The notes below the pieces were generated by a model that saw only the letters and a program-made list of their open reading frames with translations, was not told where the DNA came from and searched no databases. The translations under genes were made by a program, and so were the position numbers. Positions 52,101 to 61,951 of a DNA stretch of 64,000 nucleotides are shown here, in pieces. Origin of the DNA: Cuscuta epithymum (lineage: Eukaryota > Streptophyta > Magnoliopsida > Solanales > Convolvulaceae); assembly GCA_945859915.1 (NCBI GenBank), contig CAMAPF010000134.1:964001-1028000 (forward strand), read 5' to 3'. Within the stretch, counting starts at the first letter, position 1, and every line of letters begins with the position of its first letter.

Positions 52101-54865
52101 GCTAGAACCACGTTGGCCAACCACTCCACGTGGATGACTGGCCGGATATGTTTGATGCTGAGGAGAGTTGCTGTTTCCTTCCTGATGAAATCGCGTCGGT
52201 CGGCCGCCATATATCTCTTCTTCTGTTGTATAGGCTTGGCATCCGACCGCACGGCGAGTTTATGGCATATGAGGTTGGGGTCGATGCCCGGCATGTCCTC
52301 CGGACCTCTGGCGAACAAGATCCTGAACCTCCGGAGGACGGCTATGACCCCTGCCCTGATTTCTGGCTCTAGATCTGCACCAATGGACACCTTCCTGTCC
52401 GTTGGATCGTCGAGCTCAATTTCCTCCAGCAGAGTTGCTGGTTCCAGATGAGCGTCCAAGTCGGCCTGTTTGGCCTTTTCGGAGATGCTGTTGACCCGAG
52501 CCTCCCGCTCGTTGAGCTTCTCCATGGCCTTCGTGTAGCAGGCCCTGGCCATATGTGGGTCCGTACGTGCCACCCCCACTCCAGTGTCGGTGGGGAATTT
52601 GATGCATGAATGTCGTACGGAGCATATGGCCCCCAAGTCTTCCAAGCCGGGTCGGCCCAAAATGGCGTTGTGGGCGCACTTCAGGCGGACCACGACGAAC
52701 GTCATGCTGATCCGGGCAGTGTGAGGGCCGTCGCCGACCTCTACCGGTAAAATGATGGTGCCCTCAGCGTCAATGCAATCCCCGGTGAAGCCGGACAGCG
52801 GGGTGCGTAGGGGGTGCAGCATGTCCTTCCGGAGCCTCATTCCTTCGAAAGCCTCCCAGTAGAGGACGTTCACACTGCTCCCGGTATCAACGAGGACGCG
52901 ACGGACGATAGCATCGTTCACGTCCATGCTGATCACCAGCTCGTCTCTGTGGGGCGCCGGTGACATTGGCAGGTCAGCGGGGCCGAAGGTAATTGCCTCG
53001 GCTCTATTGCGCTTGGTGGGGGGTGCTGATACGGAACCCACATAGAGTGACCTCTCAAATTTTTTCCGCTCGGCGGGTGTATCCCCTGTCTCAGCGCCCC
53101 CGAAGATCACCTTGATCTCCAATTTCTTCTTCTTGCCCTTCGGGCCGAGGGATCCCTCCGGACGTTTATCTGCACTTCGATAATCCACGTCCTGAGGTTC
53201 TGCCTCGCGCCGATCGTCGCGGCGCCATGTCTTGTGCCTTGAGTTCGGCTTCTGCTGGCTGTTTTTGTTCAGCAGCTGGGTGAACTCGCCCAGGTACCCC
53301 TGACGGATCAGCTCGTCGATCGCTTTCTTTAATTGGCTGCAATTATCCGTCAGGTGGCCGGTCCTCTGATGGTATTCACAGTAGGCCGATTGGTCGTGCC
53401 CCATATGTTTATTCATATCCTGGGGTTCCGTTAGGAGGCCCTTGTCCTTGATGGCCTCAAAGATTTGGCTCACTGGATAGGCCAATGGGACATAGCGGTC
53501 GTCCGGCCGTGCTTGAGTATCCCCGGACGGAGCCTTCCAAGGGATCATCGCCCCGTCTGTCCTCTTCTTTTTGTTTGGGGGGGAGGGCCCGGGTCCCGGC
53601 CCGGGCCCGAGCCTGTCCGCCATCTTCCGTGGGTGGGCCGCGGGAACTCCGTCCCGCTGTCTGATCTCCTCCTCAATGGAGGCATACTTCTGGGCCCGAG
53701 CAAGAACCTCGGTGTAGCTGGTGCCGGGATTCCTCCTTAGGTCCCGGTATAGATCCCCTGTGGCCAGCGCATTGGTGAACATGTTGGTGGCCAGACGTTC
53801 GTCCAGATCGTCGACCTGAAGGACCTCGTCCCTCCACCTTACCAGGAACCTAGCCAGCGGTTCGTCCCGCCCTTGTTTGATGTGGGCGAGAGCCGTGACG
53901 TCCTTCCTGGGGGTGGTGCTGGCAGCAAACTGCGCCATGAACTGCTGGGAGAGCTGTTCGTATGAGTCGATGGTGCCTGGCCTCAATTGGCCGAACCATT
54001 CTTGCGCCGGCCCCCGGAGGGTGCTGAAGAACAATCTGCAGATGGCCTCGTCTGATGCTCCCAGCATGGACAGGTTCCCTTGGTAGCTTATCAGATGGGC
54101 CTTGGGATCGCCAGCCCCATTGTACACCAAGTTGCCCGGGGGCCTGCAGTCCCGGGGAATCTCGACGCTCATCACCCGTGGAGTAAAGGGAGATGTGAGA
54201 GAGAAAGAGGGTGTGGCCGAGCCAACGTCCGCCCGCCTATTCATCTCGGCTATCTGCCTTTCCATGGCCTCCAACCTTGCATCCTGTGCGGCCCTTCCGG
54301 GGGACACAGGGGGCGCGGCTTCGGGGACGGCATTCTGCTGAGCGGCCACAGCATCGTGCGGCCGCCTAAAAATCTGCGCACCTCGCCGTTGGAAACGTCG
54401 TCCAACGGTGTTGATCCTCGGGGTCTCGTCTCCCCGCGGGATTTGGCGGGGGACTGATGGTGTGTGAGCTCTGGACGCAGCGATGCTGACTCTGGTTCGC
54501 CCTCCCGTTCCACGGGAGCCTGAACCCCCACCTAGCCGCTCGTGGACTGAGGGCCGGTGGTCGCTGGATCCTGTCGTATCGTCATACGACTGCATGCGGC
54601 GTATGGGAGAGAGGGGCGTTCGCTGGGTACTTGCAGAGTACACCCGGTCTCGGGCCTCCCGCTCGTCTGCCAAGCGACGCATGGTGTCTGCGAGTTCCCG
54701 CATGAGGCGAGGATCCTGCCTGGCCTCCAGAGGAATGAGGTCAGTGATACCCCCGTTCCCCCCGGAGGTCCATATTGTTGCGGATAGTTCCGAGTTCTGG
54801 CCGCGATTCCGGCGGCTTGATTCCAGACGCTCGGAGAGATCACGCTGGTTGTTGCTTCCTGACAT
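49190..54865 (-). CDS. E2 gag-pol polyprotein (1891 aa)
   Basis: Same domain order as E1, with approximate residues: Gag (about 250-310, ICRLFFSTLRGPAQEWF); finger CEYHQRTGHLTDNC (about 500); protease DTGSSVN (about 658); reverse transcriptase VDYSDLNKACP (about 933) and YVDD (about 1028); RNase H (about 1173-1245); second archaeal-type RNase H YTDGASS (about 1310-1430); integrase HHCC finger ending CAVCQ (about 1545-1590); and D (GVDLLG, about 1617), D (TDNGRQF, about 1675) and E (GQVENMN, about 1710). It ends WNVEHLRKFYQ. The ATG (MSGSNNQRD) follows a short leader from the primer-binding site. No stop or frameshift was seen. No chromodomain. The protein is clearly related to E1 in pol but divergent in Gag. 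Confidence 0.96.
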   Translation of the reverse strand: MSGSNNQRDLSERLESSRRNRGQNSELSATIWTSGGNGGITDLIPLEARQDPRLMRELADTMRRLADEREARDRVYSASTQRTPLSPIRRMQSYDDTTGSSDHRPSVHERLGGGSGSRGTGGRTRVSIAASRAHTPSVPRQIPRGDETPRINTVGRRFQRRGAQIFRRPHDAVAAQQNAVPEAAPPVSPGRAAQDARLEAMERQIAEMNRRADVGSATPSFSLTSPFTPRVMSVEIPRDCRPPGNLVYNGAGDPKAHLISYQGNLSMLGASDEAICRLFFSTLRGPAQEWFGQLRPGTIDSYEQLSQQFMAQFAASTTPRKDVTALAHIKQGRDEPLARFLVRWRDEVLQVDDLDERLATNMFTNALATGDLYRDLRRNPGTSYTEVLARAQKYASIEEEIRQRDGVPAAHPRKMADRLGPGPGPGPSPPNKKKRTDGAMIPWKAPSGDTQARPDDRYVPLAYPVSQIFEAIKDKGLLTEPQDMNKHMGHDQSAYCEYHQRTGHLTDNCSQLKKAIDELIRQGYLGEFTQLLNKNSQQKPNSRHKTWRRDDRREAEPQDVDYRSADKRPEGSLGPKGKKKKLEIKVIFGGAETGDTPAERKKFERSLYVGSVSAPPTKRNRAEAITFGPADLPMSPAPHRDELVISMDVNDAIVRRVLVDTGSSVNVLYWEAFEGMRLRKDMLHPLRTPLSGFTGDCIDAEGTIILPVEVGDGPHTARISMTFVVVRLKCAHNAILGRPGLEDLGAICSVRHSCIKFPTDTGVGVARTDPHMARACYTKAMEKLNEREARVNSISEKAKQADLDAHLEPATLLEEIELDDPTDRKVSIGADLEPEIRAGVIAVLRRFRILFARGPEDMPGIDPNLICHKLAVRSDAKPIQQKKRYMAADRRDFIRKETATLLSIKHIRPVIHVEWLANVVLAPKGDTWRMCVDYSDLNKACPMDPYPVPRIDLLVDETAGCELLSFMDAFRGYHQVFMHPDDAEKTAFVTADGVYCYIVMPFGLRNAMATFQRMIGMLFKDVLGKTMEAYVDDILVKSKKKEDHVQDMERVFSIMEKASMRLNPKKCAFAVRGGKFLGYMMSERGIEPNPEKVKAIMDMEAPKNLKDVQRLTGRLAALSRFLSKLADKAIPFFQIMKKANPFQWTPECQTAFEDFKVYLSSPLVLTKADPGERLYMYLAVADLAVSAVLLKESEGVQRPIYFVSKALNGPETRYTLMEKTILALIASIKRLAPYFQAHPVTIYTTQPLATVLRNPMASGRITKWSLMIGQYDVDFKPRPTIKGQALADFIAECTARTEDGTHGSNDLDDWWEMYTDGASSARGCGGGAVITSPEGFKAYYSMKFEFKVTNNEAEYEALIAGLKCAKALGAARLKVRMDSQLVVTQMNGTAETREERMKVYKELTEEQTAQFEQVVLEQVSRVENAEADILSKLSNPPTDDPASSIPRHIRGFVRQEVFPAPATDVIRVEVISVAEPNWAKEIADYLRDGILPEPEGDGGTGRAAWVKRRAPNFELIDGQLYKKTFGGPYLRCLPPSLAAAVIEEIHEGICSSHQGPRTLARKIILQGYYWPTIQQDCFNHTRKCAVCQQYAPVPGRPASFYTPMTIALPFARWGVDLLGPLPTAAGGRKFVIVAVDYFTKWVEAEPLASITEFQCQKFVWQNIICRFGIPEQIITDNGRQFVGRGFEAYLAKWGIRHSKASVAYPQANGQVENMNRTIMDGIKKKLEDYTSTWPEQLNYVLWTYRTTPRTATGETPFALAYGFQAKVPTEVLVPTHRTKHFQPEDNEINLRAELHFIEERRDLAARRMEEYHRATQRYFNKAVKFREIEAGDLVLRKREKSKPLEGGKMAKNWEGPYRIIRRYNQGTFLLHTMEGNHAGVWNVEHLRKFYQ

Positions 54866-54930
54866 CGTGTTTGCTGTAGGTAGACTTAGTAGCTGTTTGG
54901 GAGAGTTTCTGGAAACTTTTTGCTCAGTTT

Positions 54931-54946
54931 CCCACAGACGGCGCCA
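54931..54946 (-). promoter_or_regulatory. E2 primer-binding site
   Basis: On the minus strand TGGCGCCGTCTGTGGG, 1 nt inside the 5' LTR, a common form of primer site in plant Ty3/gypsy elements. It differs from that of E1 and E3. Confidence 0.8.
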
Positions 54947-54947
54947 G

Positions 54948-55679
54948 TGTTGAGGTTTATTCCTTCAACCCTTGGACCCAACACGTAAGCCCAAAGATTT
55001 CGAGTGGAGTGAGTGTATGAATGTCTAGCCCAACAACTATCAGATGGATCAGGAGACAAAAGTAATAGCAGGCAATGTAAATAGGTATTATTAACTCCGT
55101 AATAACTCCCCTAAGTACAATCTACTTGCTAAAAAGGCACGTCGGCCGTTCGTCTTACAAGGCACTTAGAAATGTTGCTAGTAAGAATGCTGAAGCTAGT
55201 ATGCTAAGAATAGAAAGTTGCCAACCCTTTACAATGAAATAAATGCTTCTATTTATACCCGCCAATGGGCAGGTAGCTGTACTGACGTGGCAGCCTGTGG
55301 ACCGCTGGTGTCCCAACTACCAAATCTTCAGCATTAAATGCACTTCCCGCCAGAATCTAGGTTTCCCGCCGGATTAGTGGGGACGTTCGTCCACCCGGGA
55401 AGTGAGTTGGATTGCTCCAAGTGACCCTTGAGGGATATTGGCCGTTCGTCTCCTGGCCTTGATAGATACCCACCATGTGCACTGGGTTTTCTCCGACGAC
55501 TACATGCTTGCTTTGGGGACGTTCGTCGGAATGAGCTGCTGGGCCGGAATCCTCCACCACCAGGCGTTCGTCCATCCTTAAAGAACATGGGCCTGTGTGC
55601 TGGCCTAGTTCCTAGCTGGACGCTCGTCTGGCAAAATGGGTTAGTGGGCCGGACCTCGGCTTGGGCCCTTAACCCAACA
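54948..55679 (-). repeat. E2 5' LTR
   Basis: 732 bp, with TATA box at 55251..55260 (minus). It is followed by AATGT. Confidence 0.95.
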
Positions 55680-55684
55680 AATGT

Positions 55685-57476
55685 AATTGTGCGAGATTGA
55701 TGAATTTGGAAAATTAAAATGTGATTAACGAATAAAAATAGTTTGGTTTCTCTCTAATTAATGACGAAGGGAACATGGATTGATTCCGGGGTAACCAGAT
55801 TTCTGGCAGATCAGGCTTAATTACATGAAATTAATTTAATTGAGCCTAGCTAATCATAACCAAGTTCTTACCGCTCTCGCGGCGTAAAGTACAATAATTT
55901 AGGGGACCAGACTAATCTCTCATGCGACAGGATCCTAAATTATTGCCAAGATGAGCAAGCTTACGACCCCTTAATCGCTAATAATCTCTTAGGGAACGAT
56001 TAAGTGTGTGTGAATGTGTCCTACTATAAATTAGATCTCTCTTAATTTATTCTACATGCAATTATAATTCTAGCTGCAGTCTTTTTTTTTTTACTCCAAG
56101 GGGGGTCTGAGGGAGGGAGGCTGGAGGGAGCCTTGAGCAATCAGGGGTGAAACTCACTCCATTGACTTTCCAACCCTTGTGTGTCTAGCGGGATTCGAAG
56201 TCAAGACCTCCCACTAGGCACCATAACCTCACTACCAACTGGGCTGGAATGCTTGGTTTGTAGCTGCAGTCAAGGTTACAAGAGATATTAGTTAAATTAT
56301 TCAGGCACAAATTAGACGGCATTCATGCAATTAAACCATCAAGAAACTAGCCATACATCATGATCAACCCCTTCATCAACCTCAAATCCCTAATTAAACT
56401 ACTCACAATTCATAATTGAAGAATCAACAGAATTCGGATGAATAGAAATAACGGTCATTAATTAAAAAGATTGAACTTACAAAAAATCCCATGATCTTGA
56501 AGAAAAAAACGTAAAAACGCAGGTAAATTCATCCACAGGCCTCTCTGTAATGTTCGTAACCCTTAAATAGGAGAATGGAGGCCTTATTTATAGAAAACGG
56601 AGGAATTTGGGCTGAAATAGGATTTCTGGAGGCAGGCACGATGCTAGGCATGATCGTGCCTCCCTCCGTGCCTCCAGAAGAATCGCGCGTCTCGTATATT
56701 GGCACGATCGTGCCTACCTAGTTAGGCACGATCTTGCCTACCTGGCAGTAGCTCCGCGGTGCATTCCTTCTTCACGCACGATCGTGCGTCCCTCCAGGCA
56801 CGACCGTGTGTGGCCTGTTCTTCACCGTTTCTCTAGTCCGAATTTGATAATACTTCCTTCATGAAAGTTGTAGATAATGAAGTCATCTATCCACCTCAAC
56901 TTGCAAAACTGGATTTGAATTATCCAATCAAAATATATGAATAAAATGGTGGAATGTAGCATTCTGAAATCTCAACAGCGATCATCTGACTTCATCGTCT
57001 GTTTTCCCCTTACTCCTCTCAGATTCTTGGAATGGATATGATTTGTAGCCCTTGAAGTTGGCTTTGATATGGAACTTGAATCGTGTCCTTTGGATGCTTC
57101 TACAAAGAGATATGCTTGAACGATTGAAAGAATGCCATCCTGATCACTGTTTTCAAGCTTTATTAATCTTCTTTTGATCTCGTAGACAATTCTAGAGCTC
57201 TTTTGCCTTCAAATCTTCATCATAAACCTCCCGGTGACCTCCAAAGTTCTCAATTTACTCTCGAATGCTTCTCAACTCGTCCCGATTGCTTCTGAAGCGT
57301 CGATGTTGGGCTGAAATTCCCTGATTTTGACTTCAAACAACACAAAAATCGAACCAACGCCCGACAAACAAAACTTAAGCTAAACTTGAGACTAATAACA
57401 ACTTAAAGGTAGGAAAACCATCAAAAGCCGATCCCAACACACATCAAATGCGTGTGGTAATACGAACTTATCATAT
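55685..57476 (-). mobile_element. Old LTR-retroelement leader/LTR remnant (uncertain)
   Basis: No coding sequence. On the minus strand the right end reads TGATAAGTTCGTATTACCAC, like an LTR start, and the rest resembles LTR and leader sequence. A cluster of palindromes GGCACGATCGTGCC and variants lies at about 56646..56815. No partner LTR was found, though the sequence left of E2 should be its continuation. Confidence 0.4.
56082..56260 (-). mobile_element. tRNA-derived SINE
   Basis: On the minus strand: a tRNA-like head with a Pol III A-box-like stretch (CAGTTGGTAGTGAGG) and B box (CTTCGAATCCC), a short body, and a 3' A-run (seen as T's at 56082..56092). The exact 11-bp target duplication TAGCTGCAGTC lies on both sides (56071..56081 and 56261..56271). 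179 bp. Confidence 0.85.
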
Positions 57477-57524
57477 ACATAAACACACAAACATTCATGT
57501 ATACAAAAGTATATATATAGTACG

Positions 57525-57755
57525 TGGGGGCCTACCCCTACCCCTACGCGTATCTTACCCTTACCCCCTACCCATCCGAACTTGTACCCCTTAACCCTAC
57601 CCCGACCCTCTGCCCGTACCCTACCCCCTACCCCTACCCCAGACCCCCTACCTATGCCCTGCCCTACCCCCTGCCACCCACCCCTCTGCCCCTACCACCC
57701 ATGCTCCTTGCCACCTACCCCTTACCCCGGCATTACTCGGGGTTGGGGTTAAGGT
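57525..57755. repeat. CCCTA/CCCCTA-rich low-complexity block
   Basis: Irregular CCCCTAC and CCCTACC units, closed by the inverted ends ACGTGGGGGCCTACC and GGTAGGCCCCCACGT. It lacks the CCCTAAA plant telomere unit. Confidence 0.7.
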
Positions 57756-57775
57756 AGGCCCCCACGTATTACATA

Positions 57776-58034
57776 CTTCCTCCGTTCTTTAATTCTTACA
57801 GCATTGTAACTTTTACACTATTCATAGACCTTACTTTGACCACAATTTTATGCTAATATTCATAATCAAATTCGTTACGTATAAAATGTTATTGAATTCC
57901 TATCAATGTGAATTTTCAAAATATCAACTTTTTATAATATTGACTAATACATAATTAAATATAATCACAGTCAGAGTTGTGCGTTGGCAAACGTGAAAGT
58001 CAAACTGTTGCAAGATTTAAAGAACGGAGGATAG
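57776..58034. mobile_element. Stowaway-type MITE
   Basis: CTTCCTCCGTTCTTTAATTC at the left and the inverse CTATCCTCCGTTCTTTAAAT at the right, with TA outside on both sides. 259 bp. It and the C-rich block are enclosed by a 24-bp inverted pair (AACATTCATGTATACAAAAG, about 57492 and 58053). Confidence 0.78.
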
Positions 58035-58499
58035 TATACTTTTGTATACATGAATGTTAATGTGTCTATATATATAGAGTTATTTTGATCATTTTAATAT
58101 TCGGGAAAATACATGTATTAAATTATGTGATGTAAACATGATCTTATAACACTGCTTATTTTACGTATCACGTATTAACGCAATTCTTCATAAGCACCAC
58201 TTAGTAACATGTGAAGTAAATATGTCCTTAGTAAGTAGAACTTTAAACACCTGTTTTGGTTAATAAGCATCTTTTTAAGTAGTCTCTGTGTTTACTGCAC
58301 ATGTCTTACTAACCTAACCGTGTTTTTAGTAATGAAGTAAACACGTCCTTTTCCCGAATATTACTGAAATAAAGAAAAATGACGTAAATGTTACCTTTAA
58401 CCTTATTCCAATGTAAAAGTCTTATATTAAGATGGTGAAAACACGCGGTCGTACAACTAGGCACATACACCAAACTTAACCACAAGCTCTAGAATTAGA

Positions 58500-58766
58500 C
58501 ATAGGGCCACGATGCATGGAGTCTACCTCTATGGGAGGGATGTGTGGACCTTTGTTCCACACAATAGGGACTCCCAATTGATGAAGATAATTTCTCTAAT
58601 CCGAGACCAATTGGTCTCAAAGTTCTCTTGTTTGGATAATGTCTTACAATTCCTTGAAAAGAGTGCCCAATGGGAAAACTCTCCTCGGGTAAGGTATATG
58701 ACTTGCTTAGAATTAGAGTCACACCTAGGGTGTGGATGTCTTTCATTTGGAAACCCTACATACCCC
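58500..58766 (+). pseudogene. LINE reverse transcriptase remnant, left part
   Basis: The translation YGRDVWTFVPHNRDSQLMKI followed by LVSKFSCLDNVLQFLEKS recalls plant LINE-type polyproteins between the reverse transcriptase and its C-terminal zinc-binding domain. It is cut off by the solo LTR at 58767; the next part resumes at 60232 in another frame. Dead copy. Confidence 0.55.
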
Positions 58767-60231
58767 TGTAAGGAATAATTGTACTTAGATTTTGATGATG
58801 CTAGGTTAGATTAGAATATTAGAGTACCCCCATTAGATTTAATGTATTAGAATTTTTCTGTGTAAGTATTAGTATAGTCGACGGGCCAGAGATCCCCTTT
58901 GTAATTCTGATCAGAGTTGCCAGGAGAACTACTCTATGAGAGTTGCTTGCAGAGTTGCTCATTTGATTGGCTATAAGAGTTGCTAGCAGAGCTGTTCTTT
59001 CATTTAGCTATGAGTGTTACCTGCAGAGCTGCTGATAAGAAGAAGCCATCAGAGTTGCTACCGCAGCTGCCCTCTGATAGCTACCAGAGTACCATCAGAA
59101 CCCGGCTTGAGAAATGCTACTCAGAGAATCTTATCAGACTTCGCTGAACACTTAGAAGAATTCGATGCTACCTTCAACGGCCGTGTAACTAACGGAAAAT
59201 TCCCTAACGGCTAGAAGATATTTCACGAAAGGAAAGCATTTAATGCTCATTTAATGAGCCTGATACGCTGTGGAGTAATTGCATATGATTGACCGCGATT
59301 CCCGGAGGATATATTACAAAAATAGAAACCTTCCAACTTTGCGGGTCCAAGCGGTCAACTCCACAGTACGCGCATTTAATGCAGTTGTCTCCTCCTCCAA
59401 CGGGAAGACAACCCTAGTATAAAAGATACACAATGAAGAACAACCGGACAACTTTTGCTCTCTACAATATTCAAAAAGCTCTCTTGAGATTCAAACTCCA
59501 TATTCATCCACAAGAAAAAGCTTACGTTGGGAAGATCATCTGACTCAAATCCTACAATCCCAACTAGAGCAAAGTTCCTCCAGTTCTTCAACAACTTCAA
59601 GCACTTCATCAACAAATCTATTGTAACGAAGCAAGTTGGAGAAAAACTTTGTTTTTCAAACATCTTCTGCAAAGAAGGGCGTCCAAGTAACTGGAGTGAA
59701 GTGGTGATACTTCAAGGAGTTCAGTGAAAGGACCAGTCTTAGAGGAAGCAAGGAAGTGCATCCTAGGAGACAACTAGACTTGAAGAAGACGTGGAGAGCT
59801 TCTTAAGTTCTAGGGGCTAAGGCGTTGTAAACTGCTGTTTTTACAAGCTTAGTGGAACAGTGGACTAGAGGAACACGTTGTTCCTTGAACCACTATAAAA
59901 ACTCCGGTGTCACTTACTTCAAGCACTTATTTCTGCACTTGAGATTCTAACTGCTTAACTCCCAAGAACTAGGACTCTGTGTTCAGCAGATCTTGGTCTA
60001 AGAGTTATCAGAAAGGCATTTGCCTTAGTATTTTCCTGAGGCTACCCGGACAGAACTCTAATCCGCTGCCTGGTCCAGTTCTGCCATCAGAACTCGACCA
60101 TCTCTGTCATCAGATTTAGACCACCTCTGATAAGTCATCTCTGACTTAGAAGAAAAATCTGAAAAATCAGAACAGTCTATTCACCCCCCCCCCCCCCCTC
60201 TAGACTGTTCCATACTCAAACGGGACCAACA
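58767..60231 (+). mobile_element. Solo LTR, Sirevirus-like Copia
   Basis: 1,465 bp from TGTAAGGAATAATTG to GGGACCAACA, with exact target duplication ACCCC (58762..58766 and 60232..60236). GATTTTGATGATG near the start and the GGGACCAACA end resemble Sirevirus LTRs as I know them. TATAAAA at about 59893. No internal region remains, so it is a product of LTR-LTR recombination. Confidence 0.8.
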
Positions 60232-60883
60232 ACCCCCAATGTTTTCATACATTGTGTGGCTAGCTTTGAGAAATAGGTTGGTCACCTATGATAATTTGGG
60301 GTACCTTGATTTGATTAATGAATATCCTTTTTGTAAGGGTGAACCTGAAACGATACCACACCTAATTTTTTGTTGTTCTATTACGGGGCAAATATGGACC
60401 AGGATTAGGCATTGGCTGGGGCTAACAATGCACATGACTAGTCTAAAGAGTGCAATAAAGTGGATTAAAGAGGAGCACAATGGAGTAAATCTAAAGGCCA
60501 AAGCTGTTCGGATTTGCTTTTGATATATGGTGTATTGGTTGTGGAGGACTAGGAATGCAATTCGGTTTGAAGGAACCACCCCAAAGGTGGATGAAGTTTT
60601 GGCACAAATCAAATATATGGTGTACAAAGTTCGTTATACCATGTACCTAGTTCATATGATTACTTTTTGAACATTTGGGCTGTTTAGTCACCCATTATTT
60701 CATGGCTTGATGGCTGTTTTTTGGGTGTTTGGTAGCTAGCTTATACGGCTAGCTATGGATTAGATATATAGAGTATCCTTCTATAGGAATGCCTACATTT
60801 TTCTTTTTGATGTACATAAACCTTCTTGGATGATTATATATATTTACAGTTCATCCAAAAAAACCATAGAGCCACGAGAAATA
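60232..60883 (+). pseudogene. LINE zinc-binding domain remnant, left-arm copy
   Basis: Translates to VWLALRNRLVTYDNLGYLDL, then CKGEPETIPHLIFCC, the zf-RVT domain of plant LINE polyproteins (WxAxxxRLxTxDxL..CxxC..HLxxxC). A stop at about 60521 is followed by more in-frame LINE-like sequence (WLWRTRNAIRFEG). It is the continuation of 58500..58766, separated by the solo LTR and a frameshift. Confidence 0.75.
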
Positions 60884-60888
60884 CTTGC

Positions 60889-61774
60889 TGATGGAGTATA
60901 TTCCCATATACCCCAAGGGTATCATAATCGTCGGTAGAGAGCACTGCAGGTCCATCAAAGGCGCAAAAATACTAAGTCCACAGTCCAAGACTGACCCTGA
61001 CCGCCGAGGTCGGGAAAACACCAAGCTCAGGAACCAGCCGGACTCGGCGGATAACGAAGACGATCGGCCCCCGACCCCGACCCCGAGGTCGGAAAAACAT
61101 CAGGCTCAGGGATCAACCGAACTCGACAAATTATGAGCCCGACCTCGATGCACCTGAGTTTGGTACCAGGTCAGACCTTGGAAGTTAAACATTTGGTCAA
61201 CGATAGTCAAGCACCAGGCAGTCAATTACCTCTGAGGCAAGGACACGCGCCCGAGTTCCCAGATATCGGCCTCAGTGATCCCCAAGGTCGGGATAAAGCG
61301 TCATGTACTCAGACATAATCCACAAGGATCTCTCTCGCAAGGAGACACCGCCACGTCACCCCCCTGCACCTGAGGAATACTTCAGAATTATCCACGTGCG
61401 GTTACACGAAACTTCTGGCACAAAATCTGTTAGAAGAATAATCAATCAGCCAGCTATCAAAGGTTCTCTCTCCAATCAACTTTACACGTGGCTGCCTCCC
61501 ATCAAATTAGGCTGTTAGTTTGTTAGAGTAGCTTTGCACGTGTCCCTCTCCCATTAGACTAGCATCTTTGGCTTGACCACCAAGTATTTCTCCTTTCTCC
61601 TTAGTATAAATATCACCTTCCAACTTGTGGAAATGGATGCTTAATCTATTTCACTCTTGAGACTTATACACTGAGTTTTTGCCGATTTACGATCTGTACT
61701 TTCCGATCAGTTCACTCCCCTCTCTACTACTATTTTCGGTGGATTCCGGCCACCCCTGGTCCGACGATCCATCA
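60889..61774 (+). mobile_element. Solo LTR, gypsy-like, left-arm copy
   Basis: 886 bp, TGATGGAGTATATTCCC..GATCCATCA, with target duplication CTTGC (60884..60888 and 61775..61779). TATAAATA at 61605..61612. The first 13 bases match the LTR starts of E1 and E3 (TGATRGAGTATAT). Open frames inside are not genes. Confidence 0.85.
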
Positions 61775-61951
61775 CTTGCTAACCATGAGACAAATACCAA
61801 TAAGCTTATAGTGGCCGACATCTAGTTTTTGGCCATCTAGTTGGAGTTTGGAGTTTTGGTCTAGACATCTAGTTGTTTTTCTTTGTGGCAGACTGGTAGT
61901 CAGTTGGGTTCATATTGAGTTTTTAATGGTATTTGTCTCATGGTTAGCAAG

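Larger units (their letters stand above)
41018..55679 (-). mobile_element. E2: complete Tat-type Ty3/gypsy LTR retrotransposon (14,662 bp)
   Basis: Two 732-bp LTRs and the 5-bp target duplication AATGT (41013..41017 and 55680..55684). In element (minus) direction: 5' LTR, primer-binding site, gag-pol (54865..49190), 113-bp tandem array, two spliced genes in the opposite (window plus) direction, polypurine tract, 3' LTR. The LTRs read as identical and gag-pol is intact, so this is a young and possibly autonomous copy. It belongs to a different Tat family from E1: LTR sequence, primer site and tandem unit all differ. Confidence 0.93.

Noticed and set aside
56200..56260. tRNA gene
   Set aside because: The box-like motifs belong to a SINE with an A-tail and target duplication; no cloverleaf with a proper anticodon stem was evident.
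57525..57755. Interstitial telomere
   Set aside because: C-rich CCCTA variants only; the plant unit CCCTAAA is not repeated here.
58099..58355. Possible transposon with AATATTCGGGAAAA inverted ends
   Set aside because: Ends pair over 14 bp, but no target duplication or related copy in the window; too weak to call.
60885..61518. Open frames of 60-80 codons, repeated in mirror image at 62208..62841
   Set aside because: They are inside a solo LTR with target duplication; non-coding.
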